DNA of 64,000 bases from Panonychus citri (lineage: Eukaryota > Arthropoda > Arachnida > Trombidiformes > Tetranychidae): the NCBI RefSeq assembly GCF_014898815.1, contig NW_026515546.1, positions 3,605,001 to 3,669,000 of the forward strand, in the 5' to 3' direction. The position numbers were made by a program, and so were the translations under genes. Under the pieces are notes generated by a model. The model saw only the letters and a program-made list of their open reading frames with translations. It did not search any database and was not told the origin of the DNA. This document shows positions 39,254 to 52,951 of this stretch, one piece after another (position 1 is the stretch's first letter; each line of letters begins with the position of its first letter).

Positions 39254-39291
39254 CTGCGAATGCGCAGTAACCGTTTTCTTCATTGCGCAAG
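39254..39291. promoter_or_regulatory. NRF1-like sites, probable semaphorin promoter
   Basis: CTGCGAATGCGCAG at 39,254-39,267 is one base from the palindromic NRF1/Ewg consensus YGCGCAYGCGCR. A second half-site, TTGCGCAA, follows at 39,283-39,290. CpG-containing words are rare in this window, so two within 38 bases stand out. They lie about 320 bases upstream of the semaphorin ATG, in a stretch poor in microsatellites. Promoter function is inference. Confidence 0.45.
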
Positions 39292-42109
39292 ATCAGAAAA
39301 AAATTCAATTTCTTTTCTTTTTTTTTTATTAGTCGATCCCTTGGAACAACAGAAAAAGATGATTAATATTCAAAGTGTTTCGATTCGAGATCGAAATAAA
39401 CTTTTTGCTCTTCTCTTCGTTCGAGTTGGTTTTGTTTTCTTTTTGAACTTGAATTTTCTGTGAGAGAATTTGAGAGAAAAGAATTTGTTTTTTTTCTTAT
39501 TGAAAAATGAACGAAAAGGAAAAACGATTGTAACGATTTCCGTTCAAATGTTTAATTATCTGTTATTCTAAATGATTCTAATCACGTAGAACAAAAATAG
39601 CGAGAAAGAGAGGAAAATTCCAAGTTTAAGTATCATGAACATTCAATTGGAACCAGGAATTATTTCATCTTCTCACCCAGAACAATAATAATTCATAATA
39701 ATAACTGAGAAAATGAATAGAGAGAAAGAGAGAGAGAGAGAAAAGAAAAAAAGTTTAGAACTTTTTTATTTTAACATATTCGATGGTTAAAACTACATAA
39801 GAATAAGATAATCAACTAAATAAAGATTCTGATCATGACTAAATTAACTGAATACTAATAATGTAAGTAAAAATGGTAAATGATAAAGTTTAACAATTTA
39901 AATTGTTTACCCATCTAATTGTTGTTTAGACAGATAATCAAAGCAAATTATATTCACATTGATATCATTGAATAAATATAATCATTAGGGAATGAAATTC
40001 AGAATCAGAACTTTTCTGTTTCATGGAAAATCGTTATTACCTTTGTTTATAATAATAAGAAAAAGAATCCAAAGAAAATCATAAAAATAAGAGTAACAAC
40101 AAAGATGAAGATAAAGATGATGAGGCTGAGGATGAAGATGAAGATGAAGATGAAGATGATAACATGTACAAAACATTTAGAGTAAGATGTTACCATGGTT
40201 AAAATTTTCATTCTGCTCCTTTTATCCTTCATCTTGCTGAATATTTCTCTTCCCCTGTAAACAATAATAACAACAATGAGTCTAAGAACATGAGATGATG
40301 ATGAGAGATGAGGATGGAGAAAAAGAGGGAGAGAGAGAGAGAGAGAGAAAAAAAAAGAATAAAAATAATATTGGTTCCTAGGAACGTGCTTTGAATTATA
40401 TGGGAATTTCAAGAGAAAATTCTTGTTAGTTGCTTCCTACTCCACCCATTATCCACCATGTACCTTTTTCCCCTTAAAGATGAAGAAGATGATGATCATC
40501 ATTTAGTAAATCTCTCTTCATTCTCCCTCATCAACACACATATATACACAAGAATTATCATCCTCATCTTTAAAGAGGAAGAGAAATAGGATTATCATCA
40601 AGAGAGAGAATAGAAGAATAAAAATATGAGAATATTTTTCATGGAGAGAAAAAAAGTTTGAGGTAAATTCTGTCAGAACTTTTCTTCTTCTCCCTCTCCA
40701 TACCTACGTCTTCATGATCATCCCTTTCATCACTAGAATGATGATAAAAGATGAGAAGAAGGAGAAAAAAAACAATTTTCAATTCAATATCTTTTCTTCA
40801 TCTCCACAAAAACCAATATAAAACCAACTAAAATCCTCTTTTGTCACTTTTTTTTATATTTACTCCTTCATCCTTATCATCATCATCATCCCTTATCTTC
40901 ATCTTCATCTTCATCTTCATCATAATCATCACTCTCTATTTATTTTTCCCTTCGTTATCAAATAGCCTCAATCTACCTTAAGATTTAATATTATCATCAT
41001 CATCATGTTCATCTTAAAGTTCAATTGCGATAATGAACAACTTCAATCAGCTTATTGATTGTTAATAACCAGCCATTCATTGGTAATTAAAACCATGATT
41101 ATAATCACAATTAACCATTGGAAAAATATTGTAATCATAATTCACTGCAACAATTTAGTTTCAAAGTTTTTTTTTCTCATTCCGTTATCTGTTAAATGTT
41201 CAAATTATCAATTTAAATTCATATAAATGTCAAAATTAAATTGATCATAAATTGTTGCAAAGTTTTTTCCTTCATCATCAACATAATCACAATCATACTC
41301 ATAGGTAATCAAATCAATCAGAATGATGGAAAAAACTAGTAAGCTAAATTGTTGATGGAATTTATTTTCCAACATCTTGTTAATCACAATTAACTAAATC
41401 AAAATCCAATTTATCAGCTGAATTATCAGATAGCTCAGAATTATGAAGATAAAAGATGATAAAATATCTTTTCTCTCTCTTTCTCTCTAATGACTTGAGC
41501 ACAATTCCAAGAATTTTATAACTTGTCATCTTTATCATCTTCTTTATCATCTTACCCTTTGCTTCCTCATCCCTTTGGCTATTTGATGATAAAAATAATC
41601 TCTCTCTCTCTCTCTCATCATGTTACCCTGATTGTTTACCTTTGTTATTGGAAAAATTTTTTACCATGTTACTGTAATCAGACACATGGAAAGAGACAGT
41701 TAAAGGCTCAGGTGAACAGGTAATGATGATGACGATAAAATATGTAGACACCTTGAAGCAGATTGACTAAGATGATAAGAAACAATAATAATAACGATAA
41801 TTTATTGATTAATTGTAAAGAGAACTTTTTTTCCTTCTCAAAAAAGAAGAAAAAAAAACTTTTTTCTTCTTCTTTTTCTACATCAAGATTCACATTCTCC
41901 TCACAGAGTAATTAGTTTTGCTATTATACAATGATGAGGATGGAGAGATGACAATGCAATGGTAATTATATATATTAATGATAGAATAATGATAATAATA
42001 ATAATATCATGAAGATTCATCATAGTTAGAGTTGGATGATAATTTTTTCATCGACTTCCGTTTGTTTAATATCTTAGGTGTGGGAAGATGAAACATTACT
42101 TCCGCTTTT

Positions 42110-42112
<3 letters not shown>

Positions 42113-42146
<34 letters not shown>
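42113..42146. repeat. (CT)n microsatellite
   Basis: CT array of about 34 bases. Confidence 0.95.
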
Positions 42147-42149
<3 letters not shown>

Positions 42150-42635
42150 AATCTTTATCTTTATCTTCATCATGATGATGATGATTAACTATAAAGGTGT
42201 TAAAATTACCTGGACAAGTGTCTTGTTTTCATTATCATCATTATCTTCATCCTCATCATCTGAAGGCATTCAACTTGCATCCTGATTTAATGATGTTTAA
42301 ATAATGTTATGTAAATGTTTTCTTTACCTGAGTTTCAAGGTGCAAATGACAAGAAGATGATGATGGAGATGATGAAGATAAGAGGATGGACACTTTGAAT
42401 GTCTAATAATGATGATGATGATATTTAATAAACATAATAACCTTTAGCATCCATTGATTTTTAACACAAGTTTACATTGGAAAACATTAGATGCTAATTA
42501 CATCAAAACTAATTGATATTCAATCGTAATGATGATTGATCTTGTTCATAGATAATGATGATAAATCTCAATTTTTTTGGACCACAATTTGTTGATTGTT
42601 AATCACTTTTAACTTCCTATTCTGTATCATCTTCA

Positions 42636-42661
42636 CTCTCGAACTCAACTAAGTTCGAGAG
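42636..42661. repeat. hairpin with 10-base perfect arms
   Basis: Arms CTCTCGAACT and AGTTCGAGAG enclose a six-base loop. Directly after it comes a second inverted repeat of nine A, one C, nine T. No coding or terminator context is visible. Confidence 0.75.
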
Positions 42662-44948
42662 ATGCTGGAAAAAAAAACTTTTTTTTTCACTCGAAAATTT
42701 TACCTTCTAATTAATTATCATTATAAGTTAATCAATTTGATTTAAAGCATAGTAATTATACTTAATTTAGGTTAACAGTTTCAAGTATTAGATATTTAAA
42801 CTTTGATTGTTTCATAAGCCATGAGTCTATGTAAGCATAATAATCATGTTAGTATATATCAAATGAGCTCAATCCTTGAATTCTGAATGAACTTAACTGA
42901 ATTTTCAACCTTCCATTTATCTAACAAGTCTAATCTTACATTGGAGAAACAAAAAAATATAAACTCTATTTACCTTGAGGTCAATCGGAATGAAACTATG
43001 GGTTATATTACATTCACCTAATACATTAGGGATTCAAGAGAAATATATTCATGTTCATATGTACACAGGAAAAGGAAAAGAGATGAAGATGAAGATGAAA
43101 AGAAAAAATTTCATTCTCATCTTCTTATGGTAACTTATCATCTTATGCATCATTTTCATCTTCACGAATACACATGGGTATTCAATGGAGGTTACAGAGG
43201 AACAAGAATAACACCAACAAAGTGAAGGGAAAAACAGTAAAAACTAACGATATCGTTAACAAAGAGAAAAACGAAGAGAAAAAATAATAATAATGATAAA
43301 AGACTCGAGAACGAAGCAAGAACTCAGATTATCATTTATCGTACCTGTTCAGTTCATTATCGAGTTCGAAGACACTTTAACCTCATCCTTTCGGAGATCT
43401 TGCACCTTATCATCCTCATCTTCATCTCTCTCTTTACCTTTTTTCCATCTAATCTATTTTATTACTATTCCAAGTAAACATTGTTGGTTTCTTATTCCAA
43501 GAGATTCTGGTTATTCAGTTTTTCTTGTCTTTCTCCTTATCTTTTTTTGCCTTTTTCTTTTTACATGGTAAACATGATTCTCTTTGCTTCATATTCATCA
43601 TGAAAACACTAAACAAGTCCCTTGGACAATAATAATTCCCAACTAATCAAGTGAAAATTGAGAGTAAATAATATATACAATATTGTTTATTATTATATTT
43701 ATTAGGCTGATAATTATTTTCCAACATCATGTACATGATAATGTTGTTGCTTGGTAATGGTGATGAGTAATAACTGAATATGAACATCATCATCAGTAAA
43801 TTGATTGAAAAGCCAAAATATTACAATAATCAAATCTATCACTAATTGAGATACAAAAAGATGCGACATTAATGGTGATTGTTTATTTTTAGAACTCGAA
43901 AAGTAACAGTAAATTTACACATTCGTACACAATAATAATCATCTTCATCTTCATCTCCATCTTCATCTCGCTCTCTGTTTTTCTTGGCACTTTTTGGATA
44001 CAATCAACCTCTTTGTTCATTATTATCATGGTCAAGCTTCAATTAGATTATTAGCCAAGAAAAGATGATGAAGATGAAGATAAGGATGAGAGAGATAAAG
44101 TTTTCCTTTTCTCCATATTTACACTATTTGTATCTTCAACTCCTTTTATATCATCAACTTGTTATCATCAAGAAGAAAAACAACAACAACAACAACATGA
44201 TGTTTACTTTATCATAATCATCGTCATGATTATAATCATGATAACTAATTAACCCAACATCATATTAAGATTGAAATAAATAATAAAACTTTCCAACAAT
44301 TGATAAGAAAGAGACGAAAAAGTTTTATTTGTATGACCAAAAGTAATAAGAAAAATATATGGAAAAATAAATTCATCGAACTAGTTTTTCCAGGTTGAGA
44401 AAAAAGTTCTAATATTTATTTAACGTTATCTACACATAGTCAACGGTTCATTTACCATGTACATGTATTATTATCATCATCATCATTATCATTCCCATGG
44501 ACAGTTACTATTCAATATTTACCCGAAAATAACATAGGGAACCAACTACAGTAAAGAAAAAAACAAACTTTAACCTCGTCACAATATTTACCTTTACATT
44601 GATAGTCTAATAATAATAACATGTTATCAATAGTAGGCAAATGTCCTTGCTACACCGACCCTTTGACCTGACCTTTACCTATGAACTTTTCAAATTGTAT
44701 ATTGATACACAATTGTTATCCTTGGTAACTAGATGATAATAAATGTCATCATTATCCTCAGTTAAATGGTAATAATATCAAAGTTTAATGAAACTTTACA
44801 AAGTTAGAACTTTTTTTTCGCTTTCATTTCGATACAAAGGAAAACATATTACAATGAGAAGATGAAGATGATGAGGATGATGATAATGAATCTTGACTGT
44901 TTATGTTGAGAATTGCAATGGCTTTTGGTTACCATTGAATAATAAGAT

Positions 44949-45286
44949 TCATCCAGTTGGTCTCATGCCAACAAATCCCATAGAGTCTCTGTTAAAGTCT
45001 TGAGGATTATCCGCTGAGCTCATCTCATGGTCTCTCTCTGTAATTTTTGTTTTGTTTCTGGTTCCTTTTTAAACCTTCATCTTCATGGGGACTGTTTATT
45101 ATCATCGACTGATTGACCGTGAATCAGAAACAGAAACAGTTTAATGATGAACAAAATGATTAGAGAGAGAAAAGTAACAATAATAATTCGTGAAGATGAA
45201 GATGATGACCTTTACTTTGAGTTTTTCTTCTCCTTAGGAGGTTTCGCTTTTTCCTTCTTGTATATTTTCCTCTTTTTTTTGCTTCT
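44949..45286 (-). CDS. possible 3' exons of an unrecognised gene
   Basis: Two exon-like segments on the minus strand fit together. The first, 45,286-45,216, follows the acceptor ATATTCACAG and ends at donor CAAA|GTAAAG. The second, 45,037-44,949, follows acceptor AATTACAG and ends with TGA. Joined in the frame both permit, the product is Lys/Arg-rich (TRRKKRNLLRRRKTQK) and then reads MSSADNPQDFNRDSMGFVGM, RPTG, stop. Alternatively the first segment, read in another frame, ends by itself as a Lys-rich C-terminus (KAKPPKEKKNSK, stop). Base composition is less AT-rich than the surroundings. I recognise no family and no convincing further 5' exon. It may be a chance assembly. Confidence 0.25.
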
Positions 45287-46606
45287 CTGTGAATATAAAC
45301 ATGAAGATTCTTAGAATCAGAAATTAACCTAAAAGATGAAGATGATAAATGATGAACGATTATTCTTTTCATCTTTTCGCTTTCTATTCACTCACTAAAG
45401 ATGGATAATGTTTCCTTGATATTCATCATTTACCGTCCACAGGTAAAGGTCATTTGATTGCAAGAGATACATAGTGGCCATAGTAACTTATTGTGATTAG
45501 TTCTCTTGTTATTATTATTATTATTATGCTTATCATCAGCATCTTATTGTTATGTTTAAGCTTTAAATGTGTTTAAACGGTAACGCATTTCTATGGACAG
45601 AACAGGTCAGTAGTAGGGTGAGATGGGTGCAAGAATAGTGGACACTGTGAGATCCAATTGGTGACCAATAGACATGAACAAAATATTGATAAGAATGATA
45701 AGTTGTAGCTCTCTCTCTCTCTCTCTCTCTCTCAAGGTAATGCCTTACATTAAGAAAACGATCACAACAATCAATGGCAATAAAAATGATGATACGAGGC
45801 AAAAGGAAGCCAAAATAACCAAAGGGTGGGTGGGGAAGGAGGAAGATGACAAAAGGAAGACAAAAATCAGGTAAATGCCAAGAAAAAAATCTTCACTCTT
45901 TTCTCATCTTCTATTCATTTCCCTTGTTGTTGTTACTGTTGTTTGGTAAACAAAGAGACAGTAGATGATGAAATAAGAAAGAGAATGAAAAATAAGATAA
46001 AGATTGCTCTCTCTCTCTCTTTCTCTTTCTTACATTCACCTTAATCTTCATCTTCCAATGTGATATATGGTTCTATGGGAATACAAAGCGTCTCCTAAGG
46101 AGTTTTACCTTTACCTCCTTCTCATCCTCCCACTTCTCCACCTACTTTTTCATCATCATCATCGTTATATTGTCTATTATATTCATTCATCCATAGGTGA
46201 AAAAACAACAACAATAAACAAGTATTTCTTTGAGAGAGAGAGAGAGAGAAAAGTTCGAAAGAAAAAAGTTCTAACATTTTCTTTTCCCTCTTCCATAGTA
46301 AATCATTCAATCTTTCATTGTTATAATAGTTTCCTTTTCTTATTAGAAATTCAATATTATCATCAACTATTGTCCTACTCTTACCCCACCCTCATTGTCC
46401 ACTATCCATTCACCTTATGTCCAGTGTCCTGTTCCCAAATTGATTTGAATCACATTCAAAATTTACCTTTTATAACTTTTTTTTTAATTGTTATTTAGGG
46501 TAAAAAATTGATTACCATTGATTCATTGTTATCGTAAATTGTTACTATTAATTGTTTATTCACAATCAATTGTTGACAATTGTTATCGGTCAATTTATTC
46601 AAAGGC

Positions 46607-46624
46607 CATCACGTTAACGTGATG
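46607..46624. repeat. 18-base perfect palindrome (CATCACGTT/AACGTGATG)
   Basis: Two 9-base arms abut without spacer. The palindrome carries two TCACGT words and a central GTTAAC, which resemble bHLH/bZIP and HNF1-type half-sites. Function unknown. Confidence 0.8.
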
Positions 46625-49600
46625 ATATTTATATTGTTACAAAATATAAATTGTTGGTTGATTTTCAGTTTAAATCACAAATCAACTGATGATCATCATG
46701 ATTAGTGATTTGCTGTTGATGAGGATGATCAACAATATAATATAATAGTTTCTCATGGTGATAATAATAATCACAGTAATTGAATTAACAGCTAAAAGTT
46801 AATCTAATTATTGAAGGTTAATTTGATTTTGGAAATAAATAAAAATCAACAATCTATTGTCAGTTTATCTTAATCATTATCATTGATTTGAAACAACACC
46901 AAACAATCAATTTAATGATAAGTTGACCGTTTTATCAAAATAATTGCTCTTTCAATTTGTCCAAATTAAACTGTGATTAAATTTAATCACTAATATCGTT
47001 TAGAAAAGCAGAATCGATCATGACAATCAATTGATTGAAATTGTTACGATTATTGAATTGATCTGATGATTACATTTTCAGGAAATGAAATTGAATCAGT
47101 TTTGAAAATAAAGTTATCGTTAAAATTGAATAAGAAAACTTTTCTATCAAGATCCAAATATTTATGGATAACCATCAATGACATCAATTAATATCAAATT
47201 AATTGAGGTTAATTAAGATTCAATTGACTGGAGTTCACCGATTCCTAAGGTTAAATTCAAAGCGAAGATGAAAAAAAAAATTGATTGATAAACTTATTGA
47301 TTATCAGTTTCAAGTCTCAGTTATCATGTTTATCCCTTTGTTTACATCTTTCCACCAACATCTCCACCGCCATTATCATCATCAATTTCCCACCACCACC
47401 ACCTTGAACAACATCTTATGATAGTGTATTTAGCAGGATGATGAAGAGGAAGACAAGTTATCCTAATAGGATCTAAAATTACAGTTGATCCACTAAATGA
47501 GCCATATACCATTCAATTCATTCATCCTTTTATTTTTATCTCTTGTTCACTCTGTCTCCATATCATCATCATCATCATCTTCATCAAGATCACTTTGTAT
47601 ATATGAAAAAAAACACACACTCAGATAAATATATTTTCTTATCTTCATCATCATCTATGGTTGATATCCAACTGAGAATGTCTTTGAAATACAATTCCAT
47701 TCAGGATAACTTTTCTTCCTCATCTTCCTAATCATCTTTATCCTCATCCAGTTCTCTCTCTGTCTCTCCCTGAGCCTTTGGCTTCTCTCAGTCCAATACT
47801 TTTCCCTCGATTACTGTTGATATTATTCTGAGAGTTCAGCTCTGTTCTTACTCTTCGTATCATGTGAAAATGAAGAAGATGATAAAGAAAGAATCAACTA
47901 TTTCACTTTCTTCCCTTTCGTCATCTCTTTTAAATCATTGATCGATTCTCATCGATCCATGATGATAATATAATCATCAATCTACGCATGATGATACATT
48001 GGAATTGAGAATAGAACCAAAAAAAAACATAAGATCGAATTTACTTTTTCTTTAGTTTGATAATTTCCATTCTCAAGATGTTACCTTATCATCATCATCA
48101 TCATCAGAATCAAGAGAAACTTTAAATTGTTGAAACAATTGAACATTTTCTTGGCCAGGTAACAGTTTTAATTGTTAATCGTTGACAGTGAATTGTAACA
48201 ATAATAATAAGTATTAGATAAAAATCTCAATTTCTCATTCTAACGGTAAATTGTTACTCTCTCACACTCACTAACAATCAGTCAACATTATTTAGTAAAT
48301 CAAACAATTGTTACAATCAAGACGATAATGAATTAATTAATTATCATTTCAAAAAGTCAATTGTTCATGTATAAACTTGAATTGAAAATAGAAAAAAAAA
48401 ACTTTTCTTTTTCTTGACAAAACAAATTATTCAATTTAATGATTCCAGGTAACTGGGTCAGTGTGTAATTAAAATCAACACCAATGACCATGATCATGAT
48501 GATGATCATCAATTGTTTTCCCATGATGATAATGATGATGATAATAATCATGATGATCAAGTTGAAAATGACAATCAAAAACAAAAGAGTAAAAGTAAAG
48601 AAATGAAAAGGTTAACCATTTGAATGGAAAACCTTTTCTTGGATACAATTAACTTACAATTCTGGTGCAACAATTTACAGCAATTAAGTTAATCAACAAA
48701 ATACTATAAGGATTTACTTGTATTGACAAAACAATAGTAAGATTGACTGATCACAATTAAAAAAAAAAGTTAAACAAAAGTTTTGGTAATCATTTGAAAT
48801 CAGTTGATGATTTAAGTTTTTCTTGTCACTTGATAGATTATCATCTTAAAAGGTAAACAATTAAATCTTTCTCTGTCTATTTTGTCTTTCTCATGATGAT
48901 AATGATGATGATGATGATGATAATCACTATTCTGTATGTTAATGGAGGCATACAATTTACAATTAAGAGAAAACCGTTTACCTGTAATTTAATTGTGAAT
49001 CAATTTGAATGATGATGATGCTGATGAAAAGATTTTACTTTTTTCTTGAATCAATTTGAAAGGAGAAAAAAAAATAATGAAAAACTTTAAGTAAATGAGA
49101 GAATCAGTAAACCTTGAAGATGAAGATAAGGATGAGGATGATGATGATGATGATGATTAAACTGGTTCTCGAAAGGATGAGGATGATATATATTATTTTC
49201 CTTTCTCTTTTATCATCATCACCATCATCTTCATCTTCTTGTTTACACAATGTTCATCCTTGGAATCAATGATTTTCCTTTAAGATTTATCTCTTCTTCT
49301 TATACACTTTTTCCTGTTGATTGTTGATTGTTGATTGTAATTGTTGTTGATTATGATTAACTTATTGACGATGAAAAGGAGACCAACTGTGTTGATAATA
49401 GAAAATTTAACAGAAACATAAAATTAATTCTCCATAATCAATTGATTGTAAATCTTATTCTGACAATCAGAATTGAAGGGAAATTGGTAAAATCATGATT
49501 CAAGAATCAACAATTGAATCGAGAAAGAAACATTTCAAATTCTAAGTCAATTGTTATTGTAATTGTCCATTTAATATAAAGATAATCAGATAATCTGATG

Positions 49601-52600
49601 GTGATTAAGATAAGATGATTAAAAGTGAGATATTTTTGCTTTTGATTTACTGTAAACAACAATTAATACAATTGAAATTAAATCAACATCATCATCAATG
49701 AAGATTAACCAATAAGCTGTTACTCATTTAAATTGGAAACTGTTATCATTATAATTTTATCATTTATCATCTTCCTCATCATTATCATCAACATCTTAAC
49801 CTCTCATTTTGATTACACTTCATTTAACTTTGACCAAATTGCAGTTCACTGATTTAAAGGTGATTTAATTAATTGTTTCTCGTTTACCTTTCATTTACTG
49901 TGAATGTTAATGATTCATTGGAAATGAATCCAAGATTAAATGTATCGTCACCATGATGAAGTTGATTAAATTAGATTTTGAACATTCCAACCTGATCATC
50001 ATCATCATCATCATCTTGATCCTTATCCTAATCATAATAATCATCATCCTTAATTAATAGTAATCAGCAAATCATTTTAACAGTTAATGGTGAAATTTGA
50101 TTCGGTTTCACAAGAAATTTACTCTTGACTTGTATTGAGAAAAAGTTTTCAATTTCTGATTAACTGAACAATTAGAAATTTAAATTGAAATTTAAATTTC
50201 CATTTTTTTTTCTTCAACAATTAAAATTAATCATGTTCAATCAAGTAAAAGTTAACCTTGATTCTGGTAATATAATATAACCATCATGATGATAACTTTG
50301 AATTTCTGTTGAAAAAACTTTTTTTTCGCATTAAATTAGTTGAAAAAAAAACAAGCAAAAGTTTTCACACTTTTCTGATTCTTTTTGATTAATCAACAAT
50401 CAACAGGAACAATTTAAATTGCTCCAGGCAATCAAATATAGCTAAGGAAACAATCAAACAACACAAGGTACAACCTTGTCAGTTAATCAATTGATTCATA
50501 ATTTAAATCACAAACATGATTTAAAAATCATCGCCTTAATTGTTTGCAATTGAATAAAAAAAAATAGGCCAAACATTTAAGGTGCTTAGGATTTTTTTTA
50601 AATTGTTGAAACAATTTACTCAAGGATTCAACTGATTAATGTAAACATAATTTTTAATCTGATCTTTTAATCACAATCAAGGCTAATCAACAACAACACC
50701 AATTTACTTTTCCAATTAAGAATCAGAAACAATTCAATTTACTAGTAACGGTTTTTTCTTGGACTTGATAATATCTCTATTCGTAATAATAACCGTAATC
50801 ATTTAATCACTTGATTAGTTTGATAAAATTTGATTATCATCATCAATGGATAACAATTAGATCATCAATCTAATAGCTGAAAAAATTGATTGATTGAATA
50901 GCAATCAAGGTAAGTTAATGATAATTAAGATTCATCTAAAAATTGAACTTAAATTGTTATCGTTGGATCAACAACTAATTCAATTCTGGTTATTAAACTT
51001 ATATTTATTTATATCTATGATGATAATCAATTAATACAAATATTATCATGATATCTGATACATGAAGAGTATCAAATGACTTTTCTGAACTGAATAATAA
51101 ACCGGAAATAGGAAACCAAGATGATTGCAGTTTTGGAAACTAAATTGTCATCATTTTCATTTTGGTCAAGATAAATTGTCCTTAATTAGGTTTTTGATTG
51201 TTGACCTTTAACCAGAAAAAAAAGTTTCATTAATTTGAACCGTCAAATTTTGATGAATTACCTGTTCAACTAATGATGATAACGATGATGATGTTGATGA
51301 TTATGATGATGATACAATGTCCATAGTATTGACATTTTGTCATCTTTAAAGATACCTAATGGTTATCCTTTTATTACAGAACCATCTTCATGGTGGAACT
51401 GATTGAAATTATGTATCAAAGGTCTGAATCTATCTGAACATTTATCATTATTTTCATCTGAAGAAGAGAGGAAAAAAATGTTCCAATTTTAGGATTATCA
51501 TCTTCATCTTTAAGATTGACCCTTCAGGCAGTATAATGGTCACTTAAATTATGTAACCTCAGATAGTAAAATGATTAACCATCAATCAAAGTTTGTTCAT
51601 TTCATCATCAAAAGTGAAATTGTCATTTGCAAACATCTTCAACTACTGAACTTTTTTTTCCTCAGCCCCGTTCATCATGAAATTCATGATGATTATTCAT
51701 TATCAAACTGATGATTATGTAAATTAAATTGATTCAATTGCTTCTCATGCTTTAAAATTGAAGGATAATCAGGATGAAGATTGGTCATCATATCTTATAA
51801 TTATCCTCTTAATTGTTGCAATTAAAATGATCTTCCTGGTTGACAATTAAGAGTCTCTCTCTCTCTTTTCAATAAATCAGAATCTTAAATCTGATTACAA
51901 GAGTTATCATTATGATTCAAATCTAAATTGCACTTTAATCATTTTCCAATCACTTTAATCATTTGGAACTAATCAATTGAAACAATTTATCAAAACTTAT
52001 TAATACTCTAATAGCAATTAAAGGTTACCAATTCCAATTTTCATAACTCACATATGAAATCAAAATGATTAAAAGTTTATCTAAACTTTAATCATAATTA
52101 ATAATAAAATTTTTCCTAAATCATGTTGATTAACGTCAATTATACTTAAATTAAAATTAATTGTTGATTCCTAGTAAGAAATTGGTTTGTTCAATAAGTT
52201 TTATGATTAACTTTTTTATTAATAAATCTACTTAAATTGTTAACCTGGACAAATAAATAATCACGACAGTTTGATCCTTAATTGTGATTAGAATTAAAAG
52301 TTTTCAAATATAACATGAATGATATACTTATGAGACTGATAACTTTAATGATAAATTAACTTGATTAACCAACAGTTTAACTATTAAAAATCTTACACCA
52401 AACTTGTAATCAACTAATTTTATGTTGATTGTAATAAAAATATTAATGGTAATCAATTAATTTGAAAAGTAAACATTTAAAAGTTTCATGTTGATAATAA
52501 TTTTCATCCTCATCTTTTAATTTTGTAAGAAAAACAAAATTTATATATTAATATAAATTATCAAAGTTTTAACTGGACAATCAAGATTAATTATTAAAGT

Positions 52601-52914
52601 GAGATGATGATCATCAATTAAGGTCAGTTCATACTTAATCAATGAAGATAAAGGGGGGAAGGAGATGTAATAATATTTACACATTGAGTGACCATAAGAT
52701 AACAATAAGATGAGGATGAAGATGAAGATACCATTGCAATTAATGTATTTGTATAATCGCGTGATGATCAACGTGCAAGAATTGATGAGAAAACTTTTTT
52801 TTTTGCAGAAAAAAATAAGAAATAATCAAATTTAAAATTGCAATTTAATTGCATTCGCAAGTTTAATTGTTGTTAACAATTTTACAATCAACAACAATCA
52901 ATGGTCAAGGCTAT

Positions 52915-52918
<4 letters not shown>

Positions 52919-52949
<31 letters not shown>
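52919..52949. repeat. (GA)n microsatellite
   Basis: GA array of about 31 bases, one of two in the otherwise dinucleotide-poor right half. Confidence 0.95.

Positions 52950-52951
<2 letters not shown>

Larger units (their letters stand above)
39300..44940. other. upstream flank of semaphorin, no supported gene
   Basis: Contains GATGAAGATGAA-type repeats (40.1 kb, 43.1 kb), CT and GA runs (42,113-42,146) and AT-rich filler. A GC-containing hairpin lies at 42,636-42,661. A 92-codon plus-strand frame at 43,293-43,571 has no recognisable content. Untranslated first exons of the semaphorin gene could lie here but none can be defined. Confidence 0.5.

Noticed and set aside
43293..43571. 92-codon plus-strand frame and an acidic minus-strand frame opposite it
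   Set aside because: Neither has recognisable content; the plus frame degenerates into Ser and Phe-Leu runs.
45425..45475. Possible further upstream exon of the 45 kb candidate gene (Cys-containing, donor GTAAATG)
   Set aside because: The phase would fit, but there is no pyrimidine tract or convincing acceptor before it.
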